Origin: Lepidodermella squamata
Lineage: Eukaryota > Gastrotricha
Assembly: GCA_047495785.1 (NCBI GenBank)
Contig: JBLDXI010000019.1
Span: 2,604,001-2,668,000, forward strand
Direction: 5' to 3'
DNA length: 64,000 nucleotides
The stretch's first letter is position 1, and each line of letters begins with the position of its first letter. Made by a program: the position numbers and the translations under genes. The notes under the pieces were generated by a model. The model worked only from the letters and a program-made list of their open reading frames with translations. It did not search any database and was not told where the DNA came from. Positions 52,509 to 64,000 of this stretch are shown piece after piece.

Positions 52509-54559
52509 TCAGGCCGATGTTTCGTGGATAAGCTCAGATTTGCTTGTGCCATTGCGGTGCATCTCAATCTGGGAAGATTGGGAAGATTCGCCCACCTGGT
52601 TCTTCCTAAGCCGCACTTCGTACTGTTTGCCAGCCGTAAGAGAGTTAGCTGTGACGGAAGCTCGTTCGAGGTTAACCAAGCGTGGAATCGGTAAAGAGAA
52701 CCCTGGTCTCTTCAGGTAAGCTTCGTCGAATTCAGCCATGATAGTCTCAGCTTCCTTCTTGGCGATGTGCTCTCGTTCTGTAACATAAAACATTAAATAC
52801 ATTTAATACAGTAATTCTCACAGTTCATCAACTTACCTTCTTCAGTAATGTATTTGTCCCCGGTTAAGACGCCCCGATTTCCTGCCACGCATGGTTCTTC
52901 GCAAGCATCAGTTGGTACAGCGATTTCGTGGCCGCAAGCATAGTCCAAGCCGGCACATTCCATAGCAGGATCGCTGATCTTGAGAAGTCCAAAGATTTTC
53001 AGGAGGAAAAACAGCGTGCCATGAGTAACAACAGTCCAGCCAATGATAACAGCAAGGCCAGCCAGTTGCCAGGCGAAGAAAAGGCCTGACTCGCGGTCCC
53101 AGGCGTAGAGGATGCCTTGGTTCTCGTGGAGGAAAGAGAAACCCAGCGCTCCAGCGAGACCGCCGCCGAAATGGGATGGAACTGCCTCAACTGCATCGTC
53201 GATTCTGAGCCTCTTTATTAGGACAGCAAATGCCATGTAGAACCAGCCAGCAAAGCAACTAAAAATTCGAAACTAAGACATTTTATATCATATGATACGA
53301 ATATCTTACCCAGTCGTGAAAGCACCCCAAGCATGAAGGAAGGCACAGCTGTGGCAGGCAGCAACACACCCAGCAACACCACCGGTCAGCGCAGGAATAA
53401 GAGGCCACTTTTTCCAGGCGATTCTTCCCGTGAAAAGAACAGCCAGAAAACCACCCGTAGCGCAAAGAATCGTCGACATAGCAGCTTTTCCAATAAATTT
53501 CCCATCTGGGATTCCGCTCCCGTCAATGCTACCGACAGTAAGTTGAGAACCAGCGTTGAACGAGAAAAATCCGGTGTAGAGACACATGCAAGAAAGCGTT
53601 ATGTACTAAAATTCGGGGAAATTCACAAAAAATCCGATAATTCTGTCTAAATCTGTCTTACAGGGACATTAGCCGGAGGAAATTCGATGACTTTGCCATC
53701 AGGTCGGAATCTGCCAATTCTAGGCCCCAGGAATAACAGAGCCGTAAGAGCTGTCACAGCGCCGAAGACGTGGATAACTCCAGACCCAGCGAAATCGACG
53801 TAGCCGATCGGCACGTTTTTCCCATCGATGTCATAGACAATGCCTTGCTTCAGGAAACCGTTTGGATTCCAAGCCCAGTGGACGACGAACGGGTAGGTGA
53901 ACATTGAACAGAATAGACAATAGATTATGTAGCCAACAGGGGCCATTCGTTCAGCAACAGCTCCTGTCATGATTGTTGTTCCAGTGGCGCAGAATATGTA
54001 CTCGAAGAACCAGAATGAGTAGAGTTCAGTTTGGGTGCTCTCGTCGTAGTAGTAATTGGTAGGCAACAAAGGCTGCTTCCCAAGGGCCCAATGAGTGCTT
54101 CCAACGCCGTGGTTCACAGAATCTCCGAAGGAAATCGCAAAGCCAGTGAGCCAATATCCGACGGCCGATAAAACTAAAAGAAATCAGGGTTAATTGGAAC
54201 ACATTTTCGAAGCTAACTCACAGTAGCAGGTTGGATACTTCCAAAGAGCATTTGTCAGATTTTTTGACCTTACAAACCCAGCCTCGAGGAAAATGAAGCC
54301 GATAATCATAACTGGACAATTATACTGATGTGAGATTCAATTTTCAATATCCAAATTCAGACTTACAGAAGATGAAAGTAGCATTGATGACCAAGAAAAA
54401 GGCGTTCAAGCTCATTCGCATCGGAGCGATCGCGGTTTGGCGAATGTAAGTATTCAGCGTGCCATTTGGATCGATGATCGATGGATCTGCGATGAAGTCA
54501 GATATGGCCTGCTTCGTGATTTGGTAAATCTCAGCACGTTGAGCATCGGTCAGCGACAT
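52509..54559 (-). CDS. Ammonium transporter, Amt/MEP/Rh family (593 aa)
   Basis: Exons: 54367-54559, 54222-54311, 53662-54173, 53310-53605, 52837-53258 and 52509-52777; exactly 594 codons with consistent phases. Family landmarks are FIFLEAGFVRSKN in an early membrane helix, GDSVNHGVGSTHW, GAVAERM, HWAWNPNGFL, DFAGSGVIHVFGA with the first pore His, FSFNAGS, and VPSHFGGGLAG with the second pore His. About 11 membrane helices are expected, with a hydrophilic C-terminal tail of about 130 residues that ends in a Ser/Gln-rich segment. The role is ammonium movement across the plasma membrane, typically in excretory or gut epithelium of invertebrates. I believe the first Met at 54559 is right because a hydrophilic extracellular N-terminus precedes helix 1, as in insect and nematode Amt proteins. 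Confidence 0.93.
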
Positions 54560-55480
54560 GATGATTATTCCTATTCGTGTCTTTAAAGCCTACATAAGGA
54601 TAAGGGAAGGTATATTATGCATTTATAGATATACCTTGAAGCCTACTTGAGAACCATTGCGCAAACAAGAAAAGGCGAAAAGACAATAGAGAGGCAAACA
54701 CAACGGTAGCTATGCAAAAGATGAATTGTACTAGTACGTAGGGGTTCACTGGCCTATGAGATGATGTTTTTTGCTTTCTCTGCCTTCCTTGCGCATTCAC
54801 ACGGCGCGCATGCAATTTTTATGGGGTAACTAGGCAAGCCGCTATCTCGCGCGGTGTCGAATTCTACGCGGTGATCAATCGATCAGGTTACTTCCTCTTG
54901 ATATTCTGCCGCAGATAATTTGAATTTTATATGAAGCCAAATATTTGCCCTGTGTGTGATTTGGATGTTAAAAGCTTCCGCCATTCAGTGGCAGAAAACG
55001 TTGCACAAAATCTACTACGTATCACTCAGACGATCACATTGGTCCGAGCAAAAAACCTGAGGGATCTCAATCCGCAGCAGACCTTCAAGTCACATACGTA
55101 GCATATAATAAGCGCAAAATATTATAAATGGAAAATATTGAAAACAAATTATTAGAATTTCATATTATGTGAATGCCCAACTGAGTTATCCTATTTTAAT
55201 CTAGTTCTCCTTCTCCTTCTAATACATAAAGATACATAGCGAATAAATCATAGTGATGGGGATAACGATCGGTTCACGTAGCTTTCTTTTGGAAAGTTGT
55301 CTGGAAGGTACAATTTCGGCAGTCTGAGGTGCCAATGTTGCTAATCAATAAACGATGAGGATAAAACATGACTCAGAGCCATCGGGGTGTCGAGCATTTG
55401 TTGGTTTTCGATCTAAACTTGAAAAGTTCGATTCATTCAGTTTGCCAAATTTCAAAACAACAGCACATAACAATAAAATG
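54560..55480. other. Promoter side of the ammonium transporter, no gene
   Basis: Upstream of a minus-strand gene. No RNA gene or repeat is recognised. Confidence 0.45.
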
Positions 55481-55591
55481 CAGGGTGGCCAAAAAAGCTG
55501 CAGGTGGAGGGCGAATTTGATGAGGAGTTCAAATAAATTGAAGAATTCCAAGCATCAAATTCGCCCACTGCGCCTTTATTTAGCCACCCTG
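55481..55591. mobile_element. Tiny foldback MITE, about 111 bp
   Basis: CAGGGTGGC at 55481 and GCCACCCTG ending at 55591. Inside, GGGCGAATTTGATG at 55509-55522 is mirrored by CATCAAATTCGCCC at 55553-55566. The two arms make up most of its length. Confidence 0.7.
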
Positions 55592-56784
55592 TTGAAGCCA
55601 AGTCCAATCCAAATTACGCTCCAGAGAAGGCATATTACATCAGTATATACGTACGTAATTTACGTCATATAAAGGATACGGTAGACCCGTGGTGTAAGAA
55701 GCCTCATATACATTTCTAACTAATTCCACCTGCCTTTATATCCTTCATATGACCCAATTTGTTGAGAAACAATTACTGAATAGAAATGGATTTTTGGCAT
55801 AGGTCATTTACTCCCAGAGTACGGCGGCCCTGCAAAAGCTTCAAAAGCGAAGATTCTTTATTATTTTGGCACGTACTTGCTGAATGAGCACTACTGCTAC
55901 GGTAAATACCGCAACGCCTGGGCAAGTGTGAAATTTGCATTTTTACTATTCATACTACACTGCGCATTGTATTTGAGCAGTTGAAAAAAATCGGTGAAAG
56001 AATTCTGCAAATAAAAAAACGGAGTAAGTATTATCACGAAACAGGTGTTGTATCTGAGCGGTAAATTTAACCGGTTTGGGTCTTACGTCTACCACAGTGA
56101 TCATAGAATTGTTCGCCAGGCAACGCTCAGCCGTGATTAAGACTACGCCTAACTACTGTAAACATTGCATTTTCCGAATGAAAATACCCGCAAAACGCCC
56201 TGAGCTAGCATTAAGTTTCTTGCATAATTTATGGCAATAGATCTTGACAACGGAAGATATTGGTAGAAAGCTTTCGCGTAATAGGAATGAGACATTAAAA
56301 TAACAGGTATATATCGACTATATTACAGATAGATGAGAGAACACACTATTTCTTATGACGAAGTGGAGCCGTAACGTATAGAGGTGACGTAACGTGTTGC
56401 AGTGATAATCTTCTACTGACAATTTTTTGCCAGCCGCGTAATTTAATAAGCATGCGCAACGTCACTTTTACGTGATGTGAGCAGGTACGAAAAACAGCGG
56501 CCCAAGGTTATTCCACCGAGTTCACATTGCCATAACGCAGTGGAATATAACGAAAGAGCGGTCTCCGCGTTGCTAGCTATACAAAAGCCGTTGAGCCTGC
56601 AGAAAAATGAACGAGGCGAAAAAAGCATAATTGATTTAGATGCTACAATACAAAAGACCACCGAAAAATGATATAATGAGAAAACTTTACTGGTGAGATT
56701 TTTTAACAAACCCAGTGTGGGTAAGTGGTTTTCAACAAAGAAACTTCTAGAACACCAATTCCATCTACAACACAGAATTTAAAT
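55592..56784. other. Spacer downstream of the class C receptor
   Basis: 1.2 kb with no supported gene or repeat. Confidence 0.45.
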
Positions 56785-59700
56785 TCATTTTGACGGGAAA
56801 AGAATAATAGCTCCGGAGGTTGTAGCCGTGAGCCATGCAATCACTGATAACGCCATCATTTGCGAAACTTGATTGCGGTCGAAAACGAAGTTGAAGAAAA
56901 TCGCAGCTGCAAAAAGCGTCGCTAAGTTAGCCGCGGCAAGTCTGATTCGAACAATTTCCTTTGAAACAGAGCTTGGCAGTGGAATGCCACGTAAAGAATA
57001 GGAAAACCAGTTGCTGACTAGCAAGAGTGCGAAATTTGCGATCATAACCGGAGCCAGCCAGAAAATGTCGCGATCCGAAGTAAGAAGGTTCTCTCGAACA
57101 GATTTGAATGAATCAGATACAATGTCGTACGACTCATCGATTGATAAATTAACAAGGCGGACCCTTGTATAATCAATAAACAGCCAGATTGTTAGATAAG
57201 CTATTCCTCCGATTAGAATTATTGCGATCGAATTTCTGGCGATTTTTGAGGGTTCGAGAATAACTTCCGGTTCTTGTGGGGCTAAGCTAGCCACTGAAGG
57301 TTTGAGTACAGCGGAAGATCTTGGCTTTTGAAGTGAATTTCGCGAAGACGGCTTAGCTGAGGAAGCTCTTGATGCAGTGCTAATTCTTTTCACCTTCAAC
57401 TTGCATTGCAACAGGTGGCCAAAAAACACGCCCTGTCAACGAAAATCTCCATTATTATAATTTAATTTAATTGCGTTTAATTTGTTGGAATCTTATCTTC
57501 AATCTGAACTTATCGTAGACCCATTTTTGAACTCCGCTAAATACCTGGTCTCGTTCGGCTCTACCTTATTGCGATGTCCCGTGACCCTAAAATTACCCAA
57601 ACTTCGGGGCTCCCGAAATAGCTTCGCAGGTTAGTTTGCTTTTAAGAACTAGGGCAGAAAATTTGTATTGCACTTTGGACACTGCTGTGCCTGTTGCGTA
57701 GGCGTTAGATCTGTGCCCGATGAGGTCATACGCCCTTTAAGAAAAATCTGTCTTGCTAAAACTGTCATGTGCCGACTTTGGCAAAGCGAGCTTCCTGTCA
57801 GCTCGAAAATGGAAAGTCTATCTTTCTAAAATTTGAAGCAAACATAGCAGTGAAAGGTTTAGAGCATGGTGACTCGTAATATGACCCTATGTCGTGCTCA
57901 TAGCAATGCCTCACCTGTTGTAGGGTCAAAGACACGAAAGCAAGCACTCGCTGAAGGTAATACAGATTCTTGTTCGGAATGAAAGCCGCAGAAGTTGCCA
58001 GAAAGATTGAAGCCAACGACAAGCATACACTAGCAACCAAAATAACCACTTTGGTGGCAACAAACTTCTTCCCGGCCATGAGAAGACAGAAAAGACCGAT
58101 CGCCGATACAGAATTAACCGCAATCATCGTCCATTGAAATTCCGTTGGGATCTGGCGGGTAATAATCACTTCATTCCGCCGATCTCGAGGAGGCCGGCCG
58201 TCTCCAGTCAACCATGACGGTGGCTGATAATCGCGTCGGATTGTGTAGCTCAAGTAGCTTGTCGGGGGTGAGTTGGCCGCCTTACGGAAAGAATTTACAA
58301 CCTGTTGCCCCGATTTTGCTGTCCATTGCACTCCGATGAATAAATCGTCATCCGGCTCCAGGCGGGATGACAGACGGAATTTACCGATCCTCAACCCGGT
58401 GAATTCCGCCTTGGCCATGGAGTCATTGACGGCGCGCATGACTAGTTCCGGATCTGTTTTATAGCTGCTTAAGGAACGATTCGAGCTTCTGAGGGCCATT
58501 TCCGAATTTTTCAAGGCTTGGAGACCGAACAGCACCCCGTCGTGGCAGATGGTCCTTCGATCGAAATCCAAAGGCTTTGTGCCAGGCTTCCCATTGAACA
58601 TTTCGGCCCATTTCCGGTCAAATCTTCGATCGAACTCAGCTAGGTCGTAGCCCAAGGTCGAATTGAGATTTGGGTCTTCTGGGTTGATTGAAGCCCAGGC
58701 GATCCAAAACGCCTGTTCGTACTGCTCGGAAATCATCGCCCTCGAACAAGTTGGAGTTACATAATCCGGGAATGCTGCTGGGTTCGTGAACATGGTAAAG
58801 AACAGAACGAAAGCGTATCTCGGACCTTTGATGCCCATTTCATAGGCTCGGCATAGGAACTTCAGAACCAAGGGTAGCGATGTTATGTAAACGTCAATGA
58901 TACGAATGTCGGCTCGTTTAATGGCTTCAATAGTTAGATCGTCAATGTCGTTGACGATTTCGAAGTAAGGAACCTCGAATCCATTAGCGAGACCCTCTTG
59001 AACCATTGTTGCCCCGCCGATGTAGTCGGACTCTGTTGTAGTCGACGCTATGAGGCCAAAGCGATTCCATCTACCAACTTCTCGGATGAACCTTAATTCG
59101 AACGATTGAAGAACATTCTTTATTTGAAGTGTCATTAAAATTAAAAAACGCGCATTCACTTTGAAGTGCGCGCCTTAATTAGGTCACGCATGATTACATC
59201 AGCGTTAAGACTGCGCTAATTAGTTGGAATTTTACATGCAGAAACAAGGGCAAGCTTATAGTCAATCGATAGCTTATTTGCTATACATCCGAATGGTATA
59301 AAAGCCGACTGGGGATTTGAATCTTTTTCTTTGACACTTTTTGTTCGAACGAGTAAGATTAACGCACTCACCTTAAGCGCGAGTATAACATCAATTCAGC
59401 GCCAGCTCGGTTTCGGTACATATTCGGGTAAAGCTTCCTGTAGTTTGTCAACGAAGGGCTGTTACAAGCGAAGGCCGAATGAACCATATTCAAATTGGGG
59501 ACAATCGGCCCTAGGGTCTTGCATCCACCTGCGAAGAGAGCACCCGCGAAAACGGGTGACTGTACGGTGTTGGGCGTTGCATCGTTCTTGAATTTCATCA
59601 AAGCTCTAGCGGCTAAATTACTGCCAGCTCCTTCGTCAAGGTAAACCGGTTGGATGTTGTAGCCAGGGACAAATTTCATGTTATTGGCGGCTTCAATAGC

Positions 59701-59841
59701 CACTTCAGCCGCCAAAACGCATGCGTCACCCTTTTTGGGAGCTTCGCCTGTCAATGGTACTAGAACCATCATAGTAATATTCTCTTCAGCAGCCAAAAAT
59801 CTCAGTAAAAAATTCAGCAATAAAATTGTGATCAAATTCAT
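56785..59841 (-). CDS. GABA-B-like class C G-protein-coupled receptor, divergent (764 aa)
   Basis: Exons: 59372-59841, 57915-59091 and 56785-57432; exactly 765 codons. Residues 1-18 are a signal peptide. The Venus-flytrap ligand domain follows, with LVPLTGEAPKKGDACVLAAE, VFAGALFAGGCKTLGPI and FACNSPSLTNYRKLYPNMYR, the last three typical of GABA-B receptors (the GPGCS and SP.L.....YP regions). Seven membrane helices start near IPTEFQWTMIAVNSVSAIG and end near AIILFPSK. The loop after helix 3 is unusually long and Ser/Pro-rich (about 45 residues). There is almost no C-terminal tail, so the coiled coil used for GABA-B1/B2 pairing is absent. The ligand is unknown. Confidence 0.85.
57433..57914. 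other. Intron 2 of the class C receptor
   Basis: 482 bp, nothing recognised. GT at 57914 downward, CAG before 57432. Confidence 0.6.
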
Positions 59842-60386
59842 TTTTATCGAAAAAATATGAATATGTGCGCGGGTACCAAATTTGTTTTCAAGGTTGATCG
59901 TACGCTGTCGCGGATGTGTGTGGTACCTTTAGTATCATTATGGCACAGGCTATAGAAAAGCCTCATGGTTTCCTGTTCCGGCCTTTTTCGAACTTCGAAC
60001 ACTTTGGCGGCGAGACGAGACACTTCCCAGAATCTATTTGTCGTCGCATTTTCTTGTCGTCGAATTATGAAATCTGAACGTGAACATAATTTATGATAAA
60101 AAAACAAATTGTCTCTACCTTTGAGGTCAAAAATAAAGGTTAAAGTTTGAAAGGACAATTCATTTTGCGGTCCTTGCCTTTTTTTAATTTTTGTTTGTTT
60201 TTAATTTTCAATTGAGGATTTTCGGTCGCGTGGCTTTCTACAGATGTGAACCCTGATGACCTCTGCCCCGCCCGGCGTCACGCGACCTTATAACGGCGCC
60301 CAAAATATGACGCCAACCATGAAAGATTCCTCTCCCTCAAATTTCAAACAAAATTTTCAATTATCATTTACAACTTCATTCAAAAC
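59842..60386. other. Divergent promoter region: class C receptor (minus) and cathepsin L (plus)
   Basis: The two starts lie 545 bp apart and point away from each other. A TTATAA at about 60289 could serve cathepsin L. No other feature is seen. Confidence 0.45.
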
Positions 60387-63300
60387 ATGCTTCGTTGTAC
60401 TGTAGTAGCGATATTGATCGCTTTGGCTTCATGCCAAGCTGCCCTGGTTCATGATGTCAAGGATCATGATAAGCAAACCGAGCCGGACCGTGACCAGATT
60501 TTCTTCGATTACAACCAGCAATTCGAGGACCCGCGAATTGCTGCGATTCGGAATAATATGCTGGGCGTTGTCGAACCGATGGTTCCTGTTCAGCCTCATC
60601 ATGATGACTACTACGAGCATGAACTTGTCACCGACCACGAGGTTAGCAAACGAGAAAAATTATCCAAAAATTAGCAAAATATTTTGTTATAATACGTCGC
60701 TGAGTTCAACGGACCAAATTTTAGCGGACCAGTGTTTCGGACTAGGTTGGAGGTGTGCCATAGGATTAGTCGATTCCCCCTGAAAAGTGCCATCCAATGA
60801 CCTACTATGCACACCTGAGCTAATTAGCCTCACTCATGCGGTTGCAAACATCCAAGTACTACAACTTGATTCGGTCCGCTAAATTGGGCCCGCCGAGTTC
60901 AACAAAGCCAGGGTTTTTGGAACTCAGCGGACCCTGGTTTAGCGGACCGCTCTGTTTAAAGCAACCCCCTATTAAGATGGAATGCCATTTTGGGTAATAA
61001 TTGATCTCATTAGATGCGCCACACCTTGCCGCACTTGGCACTCAAGTGGCACACTTCGATGGTATCCATGATTAGGATATAAGAGGTGATTAGTGTGGTC
61101 CGCCAAGAAATGGTCCGTTGAACTCAGCGACGTTGTTATAATTCAAACTTTTGAAAATCTTATTTCTTGTCTTTTTTCTCAATTTAGCTAGTTCACGATC
61201 ATGAAGAGGAGCTCGTTAAAAGAATTCACGGCATCAAGCAGGCAAAACCTGTTGAGAAGCAGGAGTCGAAAAAGGAGCATGAAGCCGAGAAAGAGAAGGA
61301 CGTTGCCAAGGCGATTCATGACCAGAATAGGCTTCGCCATCATGCCGATCACTTAGTCGAGGCGAAAAAGCAGGAAAAAGTGGGCGGAGCTCGCATTTAT
61401 TTGACCCTCGAAGAATTGTGGCATTCTTGGATGGCTGGTAAGAAATTAAACAATTACGAGAAACATTTCGAAAAATGAATTACAAAAATAAATAAATTTT
61501 CAAAAATATTATAAAAATATTTTTCTAATTTTTACTAAATTAGCATTTTGGATTTAAAAAATTCTGCAAAAAATGGAAAATTAAAATTCGATTTCAAAAA
61601 TTTGATAATTCTGCGGTGAACTATTTATGATGATTTTTTATTAGTTCATGACCGTCGTTATCAATCAAGCAAGGACGAAACCAAGCGATTCGAGCATTTT
61701 TCCAAGGTCTACAAAATGGTGCGTGACCACAACGAGCGGTACCGCCAGGGCCTTGAGACCTACGACGTTGAGCTGAACCGATTCGCCGACATTCCGCACG
61801 ACGAGTTCCGCAAGACTATGAACGGCTTCAAGCCAGCTAAACGGCACCTGTTGAAGATGGCTGGCGGTTTGAATGGCCACATTGATAACAGGATCGCGTT
61901 TCAGCGTAAATTGGACCGGAAATTGCCGACTCACGTCGACTGGCGCCCGGTTGCTGTCACCCAGGTCAAGGATCAGGGCGCCTGTGGGTGCTGCTGGGCC
62001 TTCTCAACTACGGTATGCTATGAACTGTCCAACTATGAGGCAAAATTATTATCATTCAATCCTAGGATTTTTCAAGTTTTGAAATTTTTGTTTAAATTTT
62101 TGAAATATTTTTTGAAAATTAAAACAATTTTAATTTTAAATTATTTTAGGGATCAATGGAAGGTCAGTACTACATGAAGACGAAGAAGCTGGTTTCGCTT
62201 TCGGAGCAAAATTTGATCGATTGCTCGCAAAAGTATGGCAACGAAGGCTGCAATGGCGGCATTATGGACGAAGCTTTCCAGTACGTCAAGGAAAACGGAA
62301 TCGAGTTCGAATCCGATTATCCTTACGAAGGCCGCGATGGCAAGTGCCGTTTCGACAAAAGCAAGGCTCTCGATGCTAAAGTGACGGCCTACGTCGACAT
62401 TCCAAGCGGTGATGAAGCTGCTCTGGCTGAGGTTAGACCTAAATAGGAATAGGATAGGACCTTTGAACCCTTCGAACTAAGTTCGAAAATCTGGTTTTAA
62501 AGGCCAGGAGTAATTTCTTGTTAATAGATCAGTGACCTAATTTCTCGAAAAGCTGAATCTTATCGTGATTGGATGAGAAGACCAGTGAGTGAGGAAAATT
62601 ACAGCGAAATTTACAAATTGATGCCCAAAATGTAAAAATAATCTAAAATTAGATGAAAAATAGCGAAATTGGTAGCTTTCATTGAGAATCAAGCTTTCAT
62701 TTGAAAATCATATCTCTAAATTTGGCATCTAATTTTCTGATGCTAATTTTAACTTTGACCTGAATTCTGGGGACATGTGACGAGGTAGGAATTCCCAAGA
62801 CTAAATTAAAATTAAATTAAACACTTCGAAGTTTGCTCTATGACACTCCATTCGGGGGCTATTGCCAGCTTAAAACTGAAAGGAAAAAATTTATTGAAAT
62901 TTCGAAATTCGTTAAAATTGCAGAAAATAGGATCCATGATTGTCTAAAAATACGTATTTTGTTGATCAGGATGGTCCATAAGTTGCAAAAATCTTTCGGC
63001 GACCATTCATCCATTTTTTTAATTGATTCTATTAAGGAAATCCCTACCCGTTAGCCGCGATTTCATCAAAAAAGTACCCGACGGTAACTACTTCGGAAAT
63101 TATCGGTATTTTCGTGATGCTAAGATTCATAGCTGCGGCCAATCAGATAGGGCATTGGTGTATTTCCATTGGTTTCGTTCTCATGGGAGATTGTTTAGGT
63201 TTGAGTAGGAAAGGCCGCTTCAGAAAACAGCAATATACAAAATAATCAGCTTCACAATTGAGAAATTTTCTTTCAAAATTAATTCCCCATCTAGGCTTTG

Positions 63301-63698
63301 ATTTTCGCGAAATCAAGCAATTTTCGGTTTTAATTTGTTTTTGAATTTATCAGGCCCTTGCTTTCTATGGCCCGATTTCGGTCGCCATCGACGCCTCACA
63401 TCAATCGCTGCAGTACTACACTGAGGGTGTCTACGCCGAGCCGAAATGCGGCAACACTACAGAGTCGCTGGACCACGCCGTGCTGCTCGTCGGCTACGGC
63501 ACGGACGCGAAGACGAAGCAGGCGTACTGGCTGGTGAAGAACAGCTGGGGCGAGCGGTGGGGCGAGAAGGGCTACGTGCGCATCGCCCGCAACGCCGACA
63601 ACAAGTGCGGCATTGCGACGATGGCGTCGTTCCCGCAGCTCAAGGTGCGCGCCGACTACGACACCAAGTCAGACGACAACGACATGGTCACCTTCTAG
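60387..63698 (+). CDS. Cathepsin L-like cysteine protease with long N-terminal extension (499 aa)
   Basis: Exons: 60387-60641, 61188-61437, 61645-62012, 62150-62431 and 63354-63698; exactly 500 codons. Signal peptide MLRCTVVAILIALASC. Residues about 20-155 are an acidic/His-rich and Lys/Glu-rich extension not found in ordinary cathepsin L (about 330 aa). The I29 inhibitor prodomain follows (about 157-222, with LNRFADIPHDEF). The mature enzyme begins near LPTHVDWRP with the catalytic Cys (285, in CGCCWAF), then SLSEQNLIDCS, GCNGGIMDEAF, catalytic His in LDHAVLLVGYG and Asn in VKNSWGERWGEKGY. The usual Ser before the catalytic Cys is a Cys here. A short acidic tail (YDTKSDDNDMVTF) follows the normal end. 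Roles of such enzymes include digestion, yolk processing and moulting. Confidence 0.93.
60694..61133. mobile_element. 440-bp MITE with perfect 9-bp target duplication, Mutator-like
   Basis: The ends ACGTCGCTGAGTTCAACGGACC (60694 onward) and the inverted copy (ending 61133) bound it; TGTTATAAT occurs at 60685-60693 and 61134-61142. Internal CAGCGGACC-like motifs recur. A 9-bp duplication is the Mutator (MULE) hallmark. Inserted in intron 1 of the cathepsin gene. Confidence 0.85.
62432..63353. other. Long intron 4 of cathepsin L
   Basis: 922 bp against 137-546 bp for the other introns. Short ORFs only; no recognised element. Confidence 0.6.
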
Positions 63699-63716
63699 AT
63701 TCTTATTTGAACAACA

Positions 63717-63722
63717 AATAAA
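63717..63722 (+). promoter_or_regulatory. Polyadenylation signal of cathepsin L
   Basis: AATAAA, 19 bp after the stop codon. Confidence 0.75.
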
Positions 63723-64000
63723 TTCAGTCAGAACATCAAACGCTCAAGTTTGTAATTAACTTTTGCTGAAACTAAGTTTTAATTATACTATCTGGTATGA
63801 TGATTATTATATAAGACAACAGCTGTACTTTTCGACATTCGAAACTTTATTATCGCAAGTGAAAAAATGAGGAAAATAAAATTATCTGCATTTTTTAAAA
63901 TGAGGAAAATCGTTGATGCCAATAAAAGGAGAAGACGGTCGAAATTTAGAACGGCAGATCTTCTATGCCACCAAAAACGATGGCATAGAAAATTCGATGA
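63723..64000. other. 3' flank of cathepsin L to window end
   Basis: It holds a 10-bp hairpin (TTCTATGCCA and TGGCATAGAA, about 63961-63990). Nothing else is seen. Confidence 0.5.

Noticed and set aside
59298-59305. TATAAAAG on the plus strand as a promoter
   Set aside because: It lies inside intron 1 of the minus-strand class C receptor and no plus-strand gene follows.
63961-63990. Hairpin near the window end as a transcription terminator
   Set aside because: Eukaryotic pol II genes do not use such hairpins. The AATAAA at 63717 is the likely 3' end signal.

Overview
This window is animal nuclear DNA. Genes are split by short GT-AG introns (mostly 44-60 bp), products carry secretory signal peptides, and the gene set includes a class C GPCR, a Cys-loop receptor, an Amt-type ammonium transporter, a cathepsin L, IRG-like GTPases and a syntaxin relic, with LINE and DNA-transposon debris between them. 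The compact genes, lineage-specific expansions and probable horizontally acquired carbohydrate genes suggest a small invertebrate such as a tardigrade or nematode. A tardigrade is my first guess, but the species cannot be proved from the sequence alone. || Layout. 1-26,600: a minus-strand array of five genes for secreted proteins with four C-type-lectin-like domains (CTLDs), a Thr-rich mucin-like stretch and a short C-terminal peptide (one partial, four complete: 856, 839, 882 and 826 aa). Between the fourth and fifth lie a Cys-loop receptor (reading frame disturbed) and two intronless genes for secreted proteins with two fungal-type CBM1 cellulose-binding modules and a Thr-rich tail. An almost complete PIF/Harbinger transposon (9,552-13,286) sits in intron 4 of the third CTLD gene. 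28,416-30,218: two tandem intronless GH114 genes, the second with its active site rewritten. 30,509-34,497: two IRG-like GTPase genes that share a nearly identical central tract. 34,997-51,950: a repeat-rich stretch with LINEs, foldback elements, a large element carrying TGTAGACCA subterminal repeats, a tRNA-like pol III unit, and relics of a SecA-like gene and a syntaxin. 52,509-54,559: ammonium transporter. 56,785-59,841: GABA-B-like class C receptor. 60,387-63,698: cathepsin L with a long N-terminal extension and a Mutator-like MITE in its first intron. || How it may work together. The first 30 kb is dominated by secreted glycan-binding or glycan-cleaving proteins: lectin-like mucins, cellulose/chitin-type CBM1 mucins and a polygalactosaminidase-type hydrolase. 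The unrelated CTLD and CBM1 proteins end in the same approximately 14-residue peptide (consensus ILKLLLKYGVP plus a Gly), encoded with different synonymous codons. That points to a shared assembly, sorting or docking tag for a secreted matrix, and it is the most interesting signal in the window.
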